A DNA stretch of 64,000 bases from Acetothermia bacterium 64_32 (GCA_001508155.1 LGFI01000005.1:35315-99314), one strand, 5' to 3'; shown: positions 40,726 through 50,763, counted from the first letter of the stretch. The notes: a model not told the origin generated them from the sequence alone. Numbers and translations are program-made.

Positions 40726-42039
40726 CTAGGGGCTGAACCAGCGGGTCCAGGCACGGCGGAAGCCGCGGGATTCCTCCACCAAAAGCCGTGCCAGCCGCTG
40801 AGGATCGTGTTTGATAGTAGGCTTTCCCTCGATTTCCACTACGGAAAGAAGTGGCGCCCGGATGACCCGCAGGCCGAACGTCCGCCCTGCGCGCAGGTCG
40901 TCGGCCACCGGCTCGGACCCCTCGGCCCGGTAACGGGCCAAGATTTCAGGGGGAGGGCTTTCCGTGTTCACCACCACCGCGTGGAAGCGCGAAAGGTCCA
41001 CGTACTCGGAGAGCACCCGCAGGTGATCGTGGGCGGTGAAGCCGTCCGTCTCCCCCGGCTGGGTCATGAGGTTCATGATCACGATCTTCTCCCCCGGGGC
41101 CCTGGCCAGGGCCTCGGCCACCCCTTCCACCAGGAGGTTGGGGAGGATGCTGGTGAACAGGCTCCCCGGGCCCACCGTTATGAGGTCGGCCTCGGCGATG
41201 GCGGAAAGGACACGATCGTACGCCCGGGCCCTGGCCGAAAGCCACACCCGGCGGATGGCGCGGGGGTCCTCGGCGATCTGGGCCTCCCCCACCACCTGTC
41301 CCCCGTCCTCCATCTCCGCCACCAGGTCTACCCGGTCCAGGGTGGCCGGGAGGACCTGACCCCGGACCGAAAGGAAATAGCTCGCCTCCTCCACCGCCCG
41401 GTCGAACCCCCCTGTGGCCTGCTCCAGCGCCGCCAGGACCAAATTTCCCAAAGCATGCCCCCGCAGCCCCTCCCCGTCCACGAACCTGAACTGAAAAAGC
41501 CTCGCCATGCGCTCCTCGTCCTCCGCCAGGGCCAGGAGACAGTTCCTCACATCCCCGGGCGGGAGCACGGAAAGCTCCTCTCGGAGGCGGCCGGAGCTCC
41601 CGCCGGTGTCCATGACCGTCACCACCGCGGTCAGGTTGGCCGTGTAGGCCTTAAGTCCCCTGAGCAGGTTGGAGAGCCCAGTCCCCCCGCCTATGGCCAC
41701 CACCTTGGGCGCGGCCTTGAGCACCCGGGCCTGGTAGAGCGCCTCCCCAAGCGACCCCCCTGACCTGGGGGAAAGCGCATGCAAAACGGATCGCACCGAC
41801 TTAACAAGCCCAAAGCCCACCCCAAGGACCCCGATGGCCACCGCCAGTGCCCCTATCATGGGCCGCATTAGGCTCGGCCACCGGCTGAACACGAACTCAT
41901 AAAGGCCCCGCGCCCCCTCCCGCCCCACCAAACACACGGCGCCGAACGCGATGAGCACCACGGACGCCAACGTGACGGCCAGCCAGCGCTTTATCCCTAT
42001 CCCAGGAAGAAGGAATTTAAAGGAAGATGGGATGATCAT
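40726..42039 (-). CDS. yvcK: YvcK/CofD-like protein (gluconeogenesis factor family), membrane-anchored
   Basis: The 437-residue protein has the CofD/YvcK core: VVAIGGGTGLSNLLRGLKAYTANLTAVVTVMDTGGSSGRLREEL, HALGNLVLAALEQATGGFDRAVEEA, ADLITVGPGSLFTSILPNLLVEGV. Family members bind UDP-sugars and influence cell-envelope and carbon metabolism. It is longer than B. subtilis YvcK because of two N-terminal hydrophobic spans (residues about 14-40 and 60-90), so it is probably membrane-bound. The ATG at 42039 overlaps the dnaE stop as ATGA. Its last codons are duplicated at 39918-39940. Confidence 0.9.
   Translation of the reverse strand: MIIPSSFKFLLPGIGIKRWLAVTLASVVLIAFGAVCLVGREGARGLYEFVFSRWPSLMRPMIGALAVAIGVLGVGFGLVKSVRSVLHALSPRSGGSLGEALYQARVLKAAPKVVAIGGGTGLSNLLRGLKAYTANLTAVVTVMDTGGSSGRLREELSVLPPGDVRNCLLALAEDEERMARLFQFRFVDGEGLRGHALGNLVLAALEQATGGFDRAVEEASYFLSVRGQVLPATLDRVDLVAEMEDGGQVVGEAQIAEDPRAIRRVWLSARARAYDRVLSAIAEADLITVGPGSLFTSILPNLLVEGVAEALARAPGEKIVIMNLMTQPGETDGFTAHDHLRVLSEYVDLSRFHAVVVNTESPPPEILARYRAEGSEPVADDLRAGRTFGLRVIRAPLLSVVEIEGKPTIKHDPQRLARLLVEESRGFRRAWTRWFSP
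40727..40749. repeat. Right copy of the 23-bp direct repeat (inside the yvcK 3' end)
   Basis: This matches 39918-39940 exactly. It is part of the coding sequence of yvcK (final residues TRWFSP), so this is likely the original and the other copy was made or carried along during insertion of the cassette. Confidence 0.8.
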
Positions 42040-45000
42040 CCCCATTCCACCCTGATCCCCGGGCCGAGGCCCTCCAGCTGGTGGCGGAGTTCGGGCCCGG
42101 GGCGCACGGCGTACCTGCGTCCGGCAGCCACGACAAGGGCTCTGGTTCCGTCCCACAGGCGCACCTGCACGGGCACAGGGCCCTGGTGATCCGCCAGGGC
42201 AGCCGCCAGGCGATCCAGAAAGGGTTGGTCCACGAGCTCGGCGGGGATCTCCACCAGGTACCGCGCCGGGGGGGCCTCAGGCAAGCCCTCCAGCGGCTCC
42301 GCTTCTTCGGCGTAAAGCCTCCTGGCCCCATTCCGCTCGCCCCACCGCACCGTAAGGAGGAGCAACACGTCTTCGGAAAACCAGCCGGGCGACGATTCGT
42401 ACAGCCGATCCCGCACCACCACCTCCCGCTCCCCGGTCTTGTCCTCCAGGGTGAGGAAGGCCATCCTGCCGCCGTTGGTGGAGATGGCCTTGGAGGCCTT
42501 GACCCGCCCCGCCACCCGGAACCTCCCGCGGGCTTCCTCGGCCTGGGCCAGGGGCACCACGCCGGCGGCCTTGAGCCGGGCCTCGTGCTCGTCCAGGGGG
42601 TGCCCTGAGATGTAAAGGCCCAAAAGCTCCCGTTCGAATCTGAGGAGCTCCCCTTTTGGGAACTCGTCCTCCCCCACTGGCAGCTTGGGCACGAGTTCCT
42701 CCACCCCGAAGAAGGACCTTTGGCCGCTGGCCCGCTCCTTGCGGGCAAGCTGGGCCAGCCGCAGCCCCTCGTCCACCAGGGCCAAAAGCGCCTTGCGGGA
42801 GGGCCCAAACCGGTCGAAGGCCCCCGCCTTTATCAGGCACTCCACCGTCTCCCGGTTCACCCGCTCGGGGTCCAGCCTCTGGCAGAAGTCGAAGAAGCTG
42901 GTGAAGGGCCCGGGCCGCCTTGCCTCCAGGATCGCCTCCACCGCCGCCCGCCCCACGTGCTTTATGGCCGCCAGGCCAAACCTTATGGTCCCCTCCCCCA
43001 CCGGGGTGAACTCCACCTCCGACTCGTTTATGTCCGGGGGAAGCACCTGGATCCCCATCTCCCGACACTCGCCGATGTAGGCCGCCAGCTTGTCCGTGTT
43101 CCCCTCCACCGAGGAGAGCAAGGCGGCCATGAACTCCGTGGGGAAATGGGCCTTGAAGTAGGCCGTCCAATAGGTGATGAAGGCATAGGAGGTGGCGTGG
43201 GCCTTGTTGAACCCATAGCGGGCGAACTTTTCGATGTCGGCGAAGATCGCCCGGGCCGATCCCTCGGGGATGCCGTTTTTCATACACCCGGAGACGAACC
43301 GGGCCTCCATCTCCGCCATCACCTCCGGCTTCTTCTTCCCCATGGCCTTGCGCAGAAGGTCAGCCTCGGCCAGGGTGAAGCCGGCCAGCCTTTGGGCCAT
43401 GAGCATCACCTGGTCCTGATAGATGGGGAGGCCATAGGTTTCCTCCAGGATGTCCTCCACCGAGGGATGAGGGTAGGTGATGGGCTGGCGGCCATGCTTG
43501 CGTTCGATGTAGTCCTCGGCCATCCCCGACTCCAGAGGCCCCGGGCGGTAAAGGGCCAGGATGGCCACCAGCTCCCGGAAATCGGTGGGCTCAAGGCGCC
43601 TGATCAGGGCCCGCATCCCGGCGGATTCCAGCTGAAACACCCCGGTGGTGCGTCCCGACCGGATTAGCTCGAACGTGGCCGGATCGTCAAGCGGGATCTT
43701 CGAAAGCTCGGTACGGACGCCTACGCGGGCTTCCACCAGCCGGCACACGTCATCAAGCAGCGTGAGGTTCCTGAGGCCCAAGAAGTCCATCTTGAGGAGC
43801 CCTAAGGCCTCAAGATCGTGCATGTCGAACTGGGTCACGAACTGGCCGTCGGGGAGGCGCAGAAGCGGCACATACTTCTCCAGGGGCTCGGGGCTGATCA
43901 CCACCCCTGCGGCGTGGGTGGAGGCGTTCCGAAGAAGCCCTTCCAGCTTCCGCGCGATGGAAAAAAGGCGCCTGGCCTCGGCATCCTCCGCCTCCAGCTC
44001 CTTGAGCTCCGGGATCCTTTCCAGGGCCTGCTGCAAAGGCATCCCGAACGGGATCCTTTTGGCGATCCGATCTGCCTTCTCATAGGGAAGCCCCAGCACC
44101 CGGGCCACGTCCCGCACCACAGACCTAGAGGCCATGCGGTCGAAGGTGCCGATCTGGGCCAGGTGATCCTGCCCGTAAAGCTGGGCGGCGTAGCGGATCA
44201 CCTGGTCCCTGCCCCGCATGCAGAAATCGATGTCGATGTCTGGTAGGCTGATGCGGTCGGGATTTAGGAACCGCTCGAAAAGGAGCCCCCACCTCAAGGG
44301 GTCCACCTGGGTGATGCCCAGGACATAGGCCACAAGTGACCCGGCGGCCGAGCCCCTGCCAGGCCCCACCGGGATCCCCTGCTCCCGGGCATAACGCACG
44401 AAGTCCTGGACGATGAGGAAGTAAGAGGCAAGCCCCATCCTTTCGATCACCGAAAGCTCGTAGGTGAGGCGCTCCTTCACCTCCTCGGGCAAGGGGTCCC
44501 CGAACCGGGCCTTGGCCCCCTCCCAGGCAAGGTGTGCCAGGTACCCTTGGGGCGAGGTAAATCCTTGGGGCACAGGGAAGTCGGGGAGGAGCCGGGCCTC
44601 GAACTCAAGTTCGAGCTCGCAGCGTTCCACCACCTCCAGCGTCCTTTCCACCGCCTCCGGCAGCTCCCGGAAGCGGCCCCGGATCTCCTCCTCGGTGAGG
44701 AAGTGGTAGCCGTCTCCGTCGAAAGATCGGGCGTCCGCACTGCCTAGGCGCTTTCCACCCTGGATGTTTATGAGCACCTGGTGGGCCTCCCGGTCCTCCG
44801 GGGACAGGTAATGCACATCGGAGGTGGCGACATATGGCAGGGAGAGCTCCTGGGCCAGCCTGACCTCCTCCCGGATGAGCCTGCGGGAGCGCTCCAGGCC
44901 GTGGTCCTGGAGCTCCAGGTAGAAGCTTTTCGGGAAGATCTCGGCCAGCCTCCCGGCAGCCCGCTTTGCCTCAGCCCGTTTCCCTTTAAGGAGGAGCTTC

Positions 45001-45428
45001 TGCACCTCTCCGGACTCGCAGGCCGAAAGGGCAACCAGCCCCTTTGAGTGCCGCTCAAGGAGCTCGAAATCCACCCGGGGCTTGTAGTAAAAGCCCTCGG
45101 TGTGGGCCCGGGTCACCAGGGCCAGGAGGTTGCGCCACCCGGTCGTATCCGCCGCCAAGGCCACCAGGTGGAAGTACGCCTGCCCCTGCTTTGTCTCCCG
45201 GCTCTTCCTGGAGGTGGTGGTCACGTAAAGCTCACACCCCAGGATGGGCTTTATCCCCTGGTCGCGGGCGGCCTGGTAGAACTTGATGGCCCCGGACAGG
45301 ACCCCGTGGTCGGTGAGGGCCAGGGCGGGCATCCCAAGCTCCGCCGCCCGCCCCACCAACTCCGGCACCCGACAGGTGGCGTCGAGCAGGGAGTACTCCG
45401 AGTGAACGTGAAGATGCACGAAGGCCAT
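42036..45428 (-). CDS. dnaE: DNA polymerase III alpha subunit
   Basis: The replicative polymerase is 1130 residues. It starts with a PHP domain (FVHLHVHSEYSLLDA, LTDHGVLSGAIKFYQAARDQGIKPILGCELYV). The palm carries the catalytic aspartates in LPDIDIDFCMRGRD near residue 398 and in LLKMDFLGLRNLTLLDD near 547. Fingers, HhH region and an OB domain follow (FRVAGRVKASKAISTNGGRMAFLTLEDKTGEREVVV). The PHP metal-binding residues look intact. The start ATG has GGAGGT upstream. It lies between the ftsB-like gene and yvcK, all in the same direction. Confidence 0.98.
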   Translation of the reverse strand: MAFVHLHVHSEYSLLDATCRVPELVGRAAELGMPALALTDHGVLSGAIKFYQAARDQGIKPILGCELYVTTTSRKSRETKQGQAYFHLVALAADTTGWRNLLALVTRAHTEGFYYKPRVDFELLERHSKGLVALSACESGEVQKLLLKGKRAEAKRAAGRLAEIFPKSFYLELQDHGLERSRRLIREEVRLAQELSLPYVATSDVHYLSPEDREAHQVLINIQGGKRLGSADARSFDGDGYHFLTEEEIRGRFRELPEAVERTLEVVERCELELEFEARLLPDFPVPQGFTSPQGYLAHLAWEGAKARFGDPLPEEVKERLTYELSVIERMGLASYFLIVQDFVRYAREQGIPVGPGRGSAAGSLVAYVLGITQVDPLRWGLLFERFLNPDRISLPDIDIDFCMRGRDQVIRYAAQLYGQDHLAQIGTFDRMASRSVVRDVARVLGLPYEKADRIAKRIPFGMPLQQALERIPELKELEAEDAEARRLFSIARKLEGLLRNASTHAAGVVISPEPLEKYVPLLRLPDGQFVTQFDMHDLEALGLLKMDFLGLRNLTLLDDVCRLVEARVGVRTELSKIPLDDPATFELIRSGRTTGVFQLESAGMRALIRRLEPTDFRELVAILALYRPGPLESGMAEDYIERKHGRQPITYPHPSVEDILEETYGLPIYQDQVMLMAQRLAGFTLAEADLLRKAMGKKKPEVMAEMEARFVSGCMKNGIPEGSARAIFADIEKFARYGFNKAHATSYAFITYWTAYFKAHFPTEFMAALLSSVEGNTDKLAAYIGECREMGIQVLPPDINESEVEFTPVGEGTIRFGLAAIKHVGRAAVEAILEARRPGPFTSFFDFCQRLDPERVNRETVECLIKAGAFDRFGPSRKALLALVDEGLRLAQLARKERASGQRSFFGVEELVPKLPVGEDEFPKGELLRFERELLGLYISGHPLDEHEARLKAAGVVPLAQAEEARGRFRVAGRVKASKAISTNGGRMAFLTLEDKTGEREVVVRDRLYESSPGWFSEDVLLLLTVRWGERNGARRLYAEEAEPLEGLPEAPPARYLVEIPAELVDQPFLDRLAAALADHQGPVPVQVRLWDGTRALVVAAGRRYAVRPGPELRHQLEGLGPGIRVEWG

Positions 45429-45429
45429 G

Positions 45430-45735
45430 CTACCTCCAAATCAAGATCAGCCGCTTTTCCTCTGGATACCCCCATCCGAGGGTCGAACGGGCCTCTTGCT
45501 CGATCACCTCCGGGTCATCGGCTTCCGCCAGCCGTTCCTCGAGCTGGGCGATCTGGCGGAGGGCCGCCTCCTCCTGGGCCCTGAGGGCTTCGACCTCTGC
45601 TGAAAGCCGGCCCAAGGTGAGGAGGCGACTTCCGAACAGCCAGCCCAAGCCCCCCAGGATCAGCACCGCCAGCCCGAGGGCCAGGCCCAGGCTAGGCCGC
45701 CCGGCCGCGCGGCCAGGTCGCCATGGGCGGCTCAT
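45430..45735 (-). CDS. FtsB/DivIC-like septum formation initiator protein
   Basis: The 101-residue protein has one membrane span ([20 protein letters not shown], about 16-36), a coiled coil ([30 protein letters not shown]) and the conserved end [24 protein letters not shown]. These are the marks of FtsB/DivIC, which bridge division proteins outside the membrane. The ATG lies within the end of the enolase gene, an overlap of 44 bp. Enolase followed by an ftsB-like gene is a common bacterial arrangement. Confidence 0.88.
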   Translation of the reverse strand: MSRPWRPGRAAGRPSLGLALGLAVLILGGLGWLFGSRLLTLGRLSAEVEALRAQEEAALRQIAQLEERLAEADDPEVIEQEARSTLGWGYPEEKRLILIWR

Positions 45736-46960
45736 ATACCTCCTCGATCCTAATTAGCTCGTTGTACTTGGCCACCCGCTCCGAACGGGAAAGGGACCCG
45801 GTCTTGATCTGCCCGCAGGCCGTCCCCACCGCAAGATGGGCGATGGACACGTCCTCCGTCTCCCCGGAACGGTGGGATACCACGCAACTGTAACCGGCAC
45901 GGAAGGCCTGGTCCATGGCCTCCAACGTCTCGGTGACGGTGCCGATCTGGTTCAGCTTGATGAGGATGGAGTTGGCCACCTTTCGCCGGATCCCCTCCGC
46001 AAGGCGCCGGGGGTTGGTGACGAACAGGTCGTCGCCCACCAGCTGGATCCTGTCCCCCAGCCTTTCGGTGAGGAGCTTCCAGCCGTCCCAGTCCTCCTCG
46101 GCCAGGCCGTCCTCGATGGACACGATGGGGTACTTGTCCACCCACTGGGAATAGAGCTCCACGAGCTCGGCGGCGGTCTTCTCGCCGTCCAGGAGGTAGA
46201 CCCCTCTTTCCTCGTCGAAGAACCCGGAGGCGGCGCAGTCCAGGGCGATGGCGATATCTTCTCCGGGCCGGTAGCCCGCCTCCTGGATGGCTGAAACCAG
46301 GAACTTTATGGCTTCCTCGTCCGAGGGGAGCCTGGGGGCGAACCCGCCCTCGTCCCCCACGGCTACGGAATGCCCGGCCCGCTTGAGGAGCCCCTTCAGG
46401 GTGTGGAAGGTCTCCGCCCCATAGCGGAGGGCCTCGGAGAAGCTCTCCGCCCCCAGGGGGACCAGCATGAACTCCTGGATGGCGAGGTCGTTGTCGGCGT
46501 GGGCCCCCCCGTTGAGCACGTTCATCAAGGGGATGGGCATCTTTCCCACCCGGGCTCCTGCGATGTACTTGAAGAACGGGATCCCCAGGAACTCGGCCGC
46601 CGCCTTGGCCACCGCCAGGGACACCCCCAGGATGGCGTTCGCCCCAAGCCGGGATTTGTTGGCCGTCCCATCCAGCTCGATCAGTACTTCGTCGATCTCC
46701 TCCTGCCACAGGGGGTCCATGCCCACGATCTCCGGGGCGATGATCTCGTTTACGTTGCGCACCGCCCGGAGGACCCCTTTCCCCAGGTACCGATCGTCCC
46801 CATCCCGGAGCTCCAGGGCCTCGTGTTTCCCGGTGGAGGCCCCGGAGGGGACCGCTGCCCGGGCCATGGTCCCGTCCTCGAGGGTGACCTCCACCTCCAC
46901 GGTGGGGTTCCCCCTGGAATCCAGAATTTCGCGTGCCCACACATCTTGAATGGTGTTCAT
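45692..46960 (-). CDS. eno: Enolase
   Basis: Enolase converts 2-phosphoglycerate to phosphoenolpyruvate. The 422-residue protein begins [22 protein letters not shown]. It carries the metal ligands in [24 protein letters not shown] and [10 protein letters not shown], the catalytic Lys in [17 protein letters not shown], and [21 protein letters not shown] 46960 was chosen because CGAGGTGAAAAG precedes it; the longer open frame runs into the neighbouring gene. The C-terminus is extended by a few residues into the ftsB-like gene. Confidence 0.97.
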   Translation of the reverse strand: MNTIQDVWAREILDSRGNPTVEVEVTLEDGTMARAAVPSGASTGKHEALELRDGDDRYLGKGVLRAVRNVNEIIAPEIVGMDPLWQEEIDEVLIELDGTANKSRLGANAILGVSLAVAKAAAEFLGIPFFKYIAGARVGKMPIPLMNVLNGGAHADNDLAIQEFMLVPLGAESFSEALRYGAETFHTLKGLLKRAGHSVAVGDEGGFAPRLPSDEEAIKFLVSAIQEAGYRPGEDIAIALDCAASGFFDEERGVYLLDGEKTAAELVELYSQWVDKYPIVSIEDGLAEEDWDGWKLLTERLGDRIQLVGDDLFVTNPRRLAEGIRRKVANSILIKLNQIGTVTETLEAMDQAFRAGYSCVVSHRSGETEDVSIAHLAVGTACGQIKTGSLSRSERVAKYNELIRIEEVYEPPMATWPRGRAA

Positions 46961-47023
46961 CTTTTCACCTCGCAGGAAGTGTACCCATCCCCTACCTTTG
47001 CCCCAAGGAAGCCTGTCCGAAGG

Positions 47024-47050
47024 AAAAGGGGCCGGCGAGCCGCCGGCCCC
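47024..47050 (-). terminator. Intrinsic terminator after the dipeptide-binding protein gene
   Basis: On the minus strand GGGGCCGGC-GGCTC-GCCGGCCCC is followed by TTTTCCTT, a 9-bp stem with a short U-rich tail. It lies 22 nt after the binding-protein stop and before the enolase promoter region. Confidence 0.8.
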
Positions 47051-47072
47051 GCCTTCCAAGCCCCAAAGGATG

Positions 47073-48605
47073 CTATTCCTTGTACAGGAGGTCCAGGTGG
47101 AGCTCCATAGACAGGTCCAGCACCAGCCCCCCGACCCCCTTCTGGGCCACCACATAGGCCTGCTGAAGGTTGGCCCAAAGCGGGATCCAGGGGACGTCGT
47201 AGGCGGAAAGGATCTGGATGGCCTGGTAGAGCTTGGCCGCCCGCTCATCGTCCACCGTGGACAGGGCCACCTCGGCTATGGCCTTATAGGCCTCGAAGTT
47301 GGGGTGGTGGTTGAAGAAGGTGCCCAGCCCCTCGGGGGACTCCACCGTCCAAGGCAGCAGGAAGTTGGAGGCCTCAAGGTAGTCCGGATACCAACCCAAA
47401 AGGAACATGTCAAAGCCGCCTTGCGACATGCGCTCGGTGTAGGCACCCCACTCCAGGGACTGGATGGTGATCTCCACCATCCCGGTCTCCTCGATGGCCT
47501 GCTTGAGGACGGCGGCCACATCGGCCTCGGTGGTCCCGTAGTGCTTGGGGGAGTACCACAGGTTCACCTTAAGGGGGTTGTCCTGGGAGTAGCCGGCGAG
47601 CCCCAGGAGCTCCCTGGCCTTGGCGAGGTCCCGCCTGGGGAAAACATCCAGGGAAGCCCCGGCTGGGGGAAGCCCGGCGGGGACCATGGTGTAGATGGGC
47701 TTGTTCAGCCCGGAGAACACCTGCTCCACGATGGCATCCCGGTCCACCGCGTAGGTTATGGCCTGGCGGACGAACACGTTGTCCACCGGGGGCTGGGTGA
47801 CGTTGAACAGGAGATACCGCACGGAGGCGGACGGCCCGGCGATCACCTGGAGGTTGGGGCTCTCCTTGAGGTCCATGATGTCGACGGGGTTCAGGGTGCG
47901 GAATGCCACGTCGATGTCCCCGGCCTCCACGGCGGCCCGCAGGGCGGCGGCATCGGAGTACATCAGCCACACTACCCTCTTGGTCTTGGGGGGCTCACCG
48001 AAGTAGCTGTCCACCGCCTCCAGCACCACCCGCTCGTCCGGCACGTACTCCACCACCCGGTACGGCCCAAGCCCCACATAGTCGCCCTTGGCGAAGTCGT
48101 CCTCGGGGGCACCGGTGTAGATGAGGGACGGGATGACGTTATCGGTCATCCGGATGAGGAAGGTACGATCGGGGTAGTTGAGGGTGATCCTCACCGTGAG
48201 GGGGTCCACGGCCTCGATGGACTTGATGACCGGCTTGATCAGGCCCACCCCGCCTTCGGGGCCATCGAGCCGCAGGGTGCGCTCCAAGGCCGCCTTCACA
48301 GCCCCCGCATCACAGGGCGTCCCGTCCCAGAATACCACCCCCTCCCGCAGGTGGAACGTGTACACAAGGCCATCTTCTGAGATCTCCCAGGACTCGGCCA
48401 CCCCGGGTACCAGCTCGTTGGTCCCCGGCTCAAGCGCCAACAACGCCTTTGTAGTGTGTCTTAGGATATGCCAGGTGAAGTGGTCGTAGGAGTTGGCAAA
48501 GGAAAGCTCGGTGATCCGGTCGGTGGTGCCGAGGATCAGGATATCGCTTGCAAGCGCGCCTGCGGCCAGAAAAACCACCGCTGCTATGATCGCTAGTCTC
48601 TTCAT
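47073..48605 (-). CDS. Peptide/nickel ABC transporter substrate-binding protein (family 5, DppA-like)
   Basis: The 510-residue protein has a signal peptide ([20 protein letters not shown]) and the family-5 solute-binding signature ([50 protein letters not shown]). It probably binds oligopeptides or similar compounds outside the membrane for the two permeases encoded upstream. It has its own promoter and a 14-codon leader ORF that ends in its ribosome-binding site. A terminator follows. ATPase genes for this system are not in the window. Confidence 0.93.
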   Translation of the reverse strand: MKRLAIIAAVVFLAAGALASDILILGTTDRITELSFANSYDHFTWHILRHTTKALLALEPGTNELVPGVAESWEISEDGLVYTFHLREGVVFWDGTPCDAGAVKAALERTLRLDGPEGGVGLIKPVIKSIEAVDPLTVRITLNYPDRTFLIRMTDNVIPSLIYTGAPEDDFAKGDYVGLGPYRVVEYVPDERVVLEAVDSYFGEPPKTKRVVWLMYSDAAALRAAVEAGDIDVAFRTLNPVDIMDLKESPNLQVIAGPSASVRYLLFNVTQPPVDNVFVRQAITYAVDRDAIVEQVFSGLNKPIYTMVPAGLPPAGASLDVFPRRDLAKARELLGLAGYSQDNPLKVNLWYSPKHYGTTEADVAAVLKQAIEETGMVEITIQSLEWGAYTERMSQGGFDMFLLGWYPDYLEASNFLLPWTVESPEGLGTFFNHHPNFEAYKAIAEVALSTVDDERAAKLYQAIQILSAYDVPWIPLWANLQQAYVVAQKGVGGLVLDLSMELHLDLLYKE

Positions 48606-48612
48606 GAAATCC

Positions 48613-48657
48613 TCACCTCCTGAGGTTTTTCGTCCCACAAAGGGAGCCTGGCTTCAT
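48613..48657 (-). CDS. Possible 14-residue leader ORF upstream of the dipeptide-binding protein
   Basis: ATG at 48657, 8 nt after TTGGGAGGTGAT, opens MKPGSLCGTKNLRR and stops at TGA 48615-48613. The stop lies inside AGGAGGTGAGG, the ribosome-binding site of the downstream gene, whose ATG is 7 nt further. This suggests coupled translation or control. It is too short for any family match. Confidence 0.5.
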   Translation of the reverse strand: MKPGSLCGTKNLRR

Positions 48658-48699
48658 TCCCGAGGATCACCTCCCAAGGTTTTACAGCTTGCAGTCGTT

Positions 48700-48728
48700 A
48701 TTATAGCATTCCGGCCGGGGCCTGTGAA
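48700..48728 (-). promoter_or_regulatory. Promoter of the dipeptide-binding protein gene
   Basis: On the minus strand TTCACA (48728-48723) is 17 bp from a consensus TATAAT (48705-48700). The permease genes end just upstream, so the binding protein can be transcribed alone at higher level. The leader is about 90 nt and contains the small ORF. Confidence 0.75.
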
Positions 48729-48731
48729 GGG

Positions 48732-49658
48732 CTAGCCGATCTTCTTTCGGCGGCGCTTGGGGTTCACCAGGTCCGAGATCCCCTCCCCGATGAGCCCGAA
48801 GCCCAGGGAAAGGGTGAGGATCATGAGCCCGGGGAAGGTGATGAGCCACCAGTAGCCTGCCTGGAGGAACCGTTGGCCGTTTTGGATGTCGAACCCCCAG
48901 TCCGGGGCAGGAGGCGGCAGGCCGTAGCCCAAAAACGAGAGCGCCGCTTCGGTGAGGATGGCGTCGGCGATGTTGAAGGAGGAGACGGCCATGATGGCGT
49001 TCACCGTGTTGGGGGCGATGTGCCTGAGGAGGAGCCGCGTGCCGGACACCCCAACGGCGCGGGCGGCCTCCACGAAGGTCTGTTCCCTGACCTTGAGGAC
49101 CTCGGCCCGGGTGATGCGGAAGTAGGTGGGCACGTACACGAAGGAGATGGCGGCGATCATGGGGGTGATCCCGGTGCCGATCACCGCCACCAGGGCGATG
49201 GCCAGGATCATGGAGGGGAAGGAGTAGATGGCGTCCATGGTGAGGGAGAGGGCCCGGTCCGGCCAGCCCCCGATGTAGCCGGAGATCCAGCCGATGAGGG
49301 AGCCCACCGAAAGGGCGATGGCGATGGAGGCAAAGGCCACCACGATCGGCGCCCAGCCCCCGGCGATGACACGGGAGAACACATCCCGCTGCAGGTGATC
49401 GGTCCCCATCCAGTGGGCCGCCGAGGGGGGCGCAAGCCGGGGGAACTCCGGGTAGCTCTTCTCCGGGTTGTAAGGGGGCACCCCGGGGATGCGCCCGTAG
49501 CGGCCCCTCCCCTGAGGCCCGCAGATGATGGCCATCAGGATGAAGGAGATCACGATGAAAAGCCCCACCTTGAGCAGGGTCTGGTGGCGGATGGCCCGCC
49601 GGCCCGCCTGGAGCCTGCGGAACGGCCACAAAACCGCCTGCACAAGCCACCTTGTCAT
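48732..49658 (-). CDS. Peptide ABC transporter permease (DppC/OppC-like)
   Basis: The 308-residue protein starts with a cytoplasmic tail and a span (LLKVGLFIVISFILMAIICG), then the family pattern HWMGTDHLQRDVFSRVIAGGWAPIVVA and the EAA loop FVEAARAVGVSGTRLLLRHIAPN. It forms the import channel with DppB. Its ATG overlaps the DppB stop by one base (TGATG). An earlier in-frame start runs back through the DppB gene. The order here is dppB, dppC, then the binding protein from its own promoter. Confidence 0.94.
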   Translation of the reverse strand: MTRWLVQAVLWPFRRLQAGRRAIRHQTLLKVGLFIVISFILMAIICGPQGRGRYGRIPGVPPYNPEKSYPEFPRLAPPSAAHWMGTDHLQRDVFSRVIAGGWAPIVVAFASIAIALSVGSLIGWISGYIGGWPDRALSLTMDAIYSFPSMILAIALVAVIGTGITPMIAAISFVYVPTYFRITRAEVLKVREQTFVEAARAVGVSGTRLLLRHIAPNTVNAIMAVSSFNIADAILTEAALSFLGYGLPPPAPDWGFDIQNGQRFLQAGYWWLITFPGLMILTLSLGFGLIGEGISDLVNPKRRRKKIG

Positions 49659-50674
49659 CAGTACCTCACCCTTGGGTCGATGAACGAATACAGGATGTCC
49701 ACCACCAGGTTTATGGTGGCGATGAAGATCCCGATGAAGGCGATCGTCCCCTGCAGGGCCCACCAGTCCCGGGAATCCAGGGACCGCACCAGGAACCCCG
49801 CGATCCCCGGCCAGGAGAACACGGTCTCGGTGAGCACCGCCCCCCCCATGAGGATGGCAAACTGCAGCCCCAAAACCGTGACGATGGGGATGAGGGCGTT
49901 CTTCAGGGCGTGCTTCATCACCACCGCCCTTTCCTTGAGCCCCTTGGAACGGGCAGTCGTCACGTAGTCAGCGTCCAACACCTCGAGCATGGCGGCCCGG
50001 GTTATCCGACCGAGCAGCCCGGTTTGGGCCAAACCCAACGTCACCGCCGGCAGCACCAGGTGCTTTAGCACATCCAAAAGCAGCGCACCATCCCGGTGGA
50101 TGATGGCATCGAGCACGTAAAACCCCGTTATCCGGTCGAAGGTGAACGCGTACCGGCCGGCCAACCTCCCCGCCACCGGGAACCACCCGAGCTTCACCCC
50201 AAAGATCACCTGGAGCATCAGCCCCACCCAGAAGATGGGCAGGGCAAAGGACCCGATGTGAAACACCCGCACCGTGTGGTCCAGGGGGCGGTCGGCCCGG
50301 GTGGCGGCCAGGATCCCGGTGGGGAGGCCGAATAGGGCGGCGAAGAACATCCCCCAAACGGCGAGCTCCACCGTGGCCGGAAGCCGGGAGAAGAGCTCAT
50401 ACAAGACCGGCTTCCCCGTCCGGGAGGATTTCCCAAAATCCCCGTGCAGGATCCCGCCTAGATACTCCACGTACTGGACCCCTAAGGGCTTGTCGAGCCC
50501 CATCTCGTGGCGTTTCTTCTCGATGAGCTCCGGGGAGACGTTGCGGCCCCCCAGCATGGCCAGCACCGGGTCCCCGGGCATGAGCCTCAGCACCAAAAAC
50601 ACCACCGAAAGGAGGATGAACACCATGGGGATGGTGAGGACAAAGCGCTGCACGATGTATCTTGCCAGGCCCAT
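49658..50674 (-). CDS. Peptide ABC transporter permease (DppB/OppB-like)
   Basis: The 338-residue protein has the family N-terminus (LARYIVQRFVLTIPMVFILLSVVFLVLRLMPGDPV), a long extracytoplasmic loop, and the EAA loop VTTARSKGLKERAVVMKHALKNALIPIVT. The last part contains LTETVFSWPGIAGFLVRSLDSRDWWALQG. It pairs with the DppC-like protein. It is divergent from alaS by about 100 bp. No dppD or dppF ATPase gene is seen here. Confidence 0.94.
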   Translation of the reverse strand: MGLARYIVQRFVLTIPMVFILLSVVFLVLRLMPGDPVLAMLGGRNVSPELIEKKRHEMGLDKPLGVQYVEYLGGILHGDFGKSSRTGKPVLYELFSRLPATVELAVWGMFFAALFGLPTGILAATRADRPLDHTVRVFHIGSFALPIFWVGLMLQVIFGVKLGWFPVAGRLAGRYAFTFDRITGFYVLDAIIHRDGALLLDVLKHLVLPAVTLGLAQTGLLGRITRAAMLEVLDADYVTTARSKGLKERAVVMKHALKNALIPIVTVLGLQFAILMGGAVLTETVFSWPGIAGFLVRSLDSRDWWALQGTIAFIGIFIATINLVVDILYSFIDPRVRY

Positions 50675-50763
50675 GATCGAATCCCCTCCCGGCGACGGTC
50701 ACCACTATACGAAAAGCTTCCCGGGCTGCCAAGCCTGCCCCTGGAGCGGAGGACCGGCCCCGG

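Noticed and set aside
40699..41763. Plus-strand ORF opposite yvcK
   Set aside because: Antisense shadow covering the repeat and the conserved yvcK gene; no motif.
45750..46940. 396-codon minus-strand ORF in a second frame of enolase
   Set aside because: Same DNA as the enolase gene, Arg/Gly/Pro-rich, no motifs.
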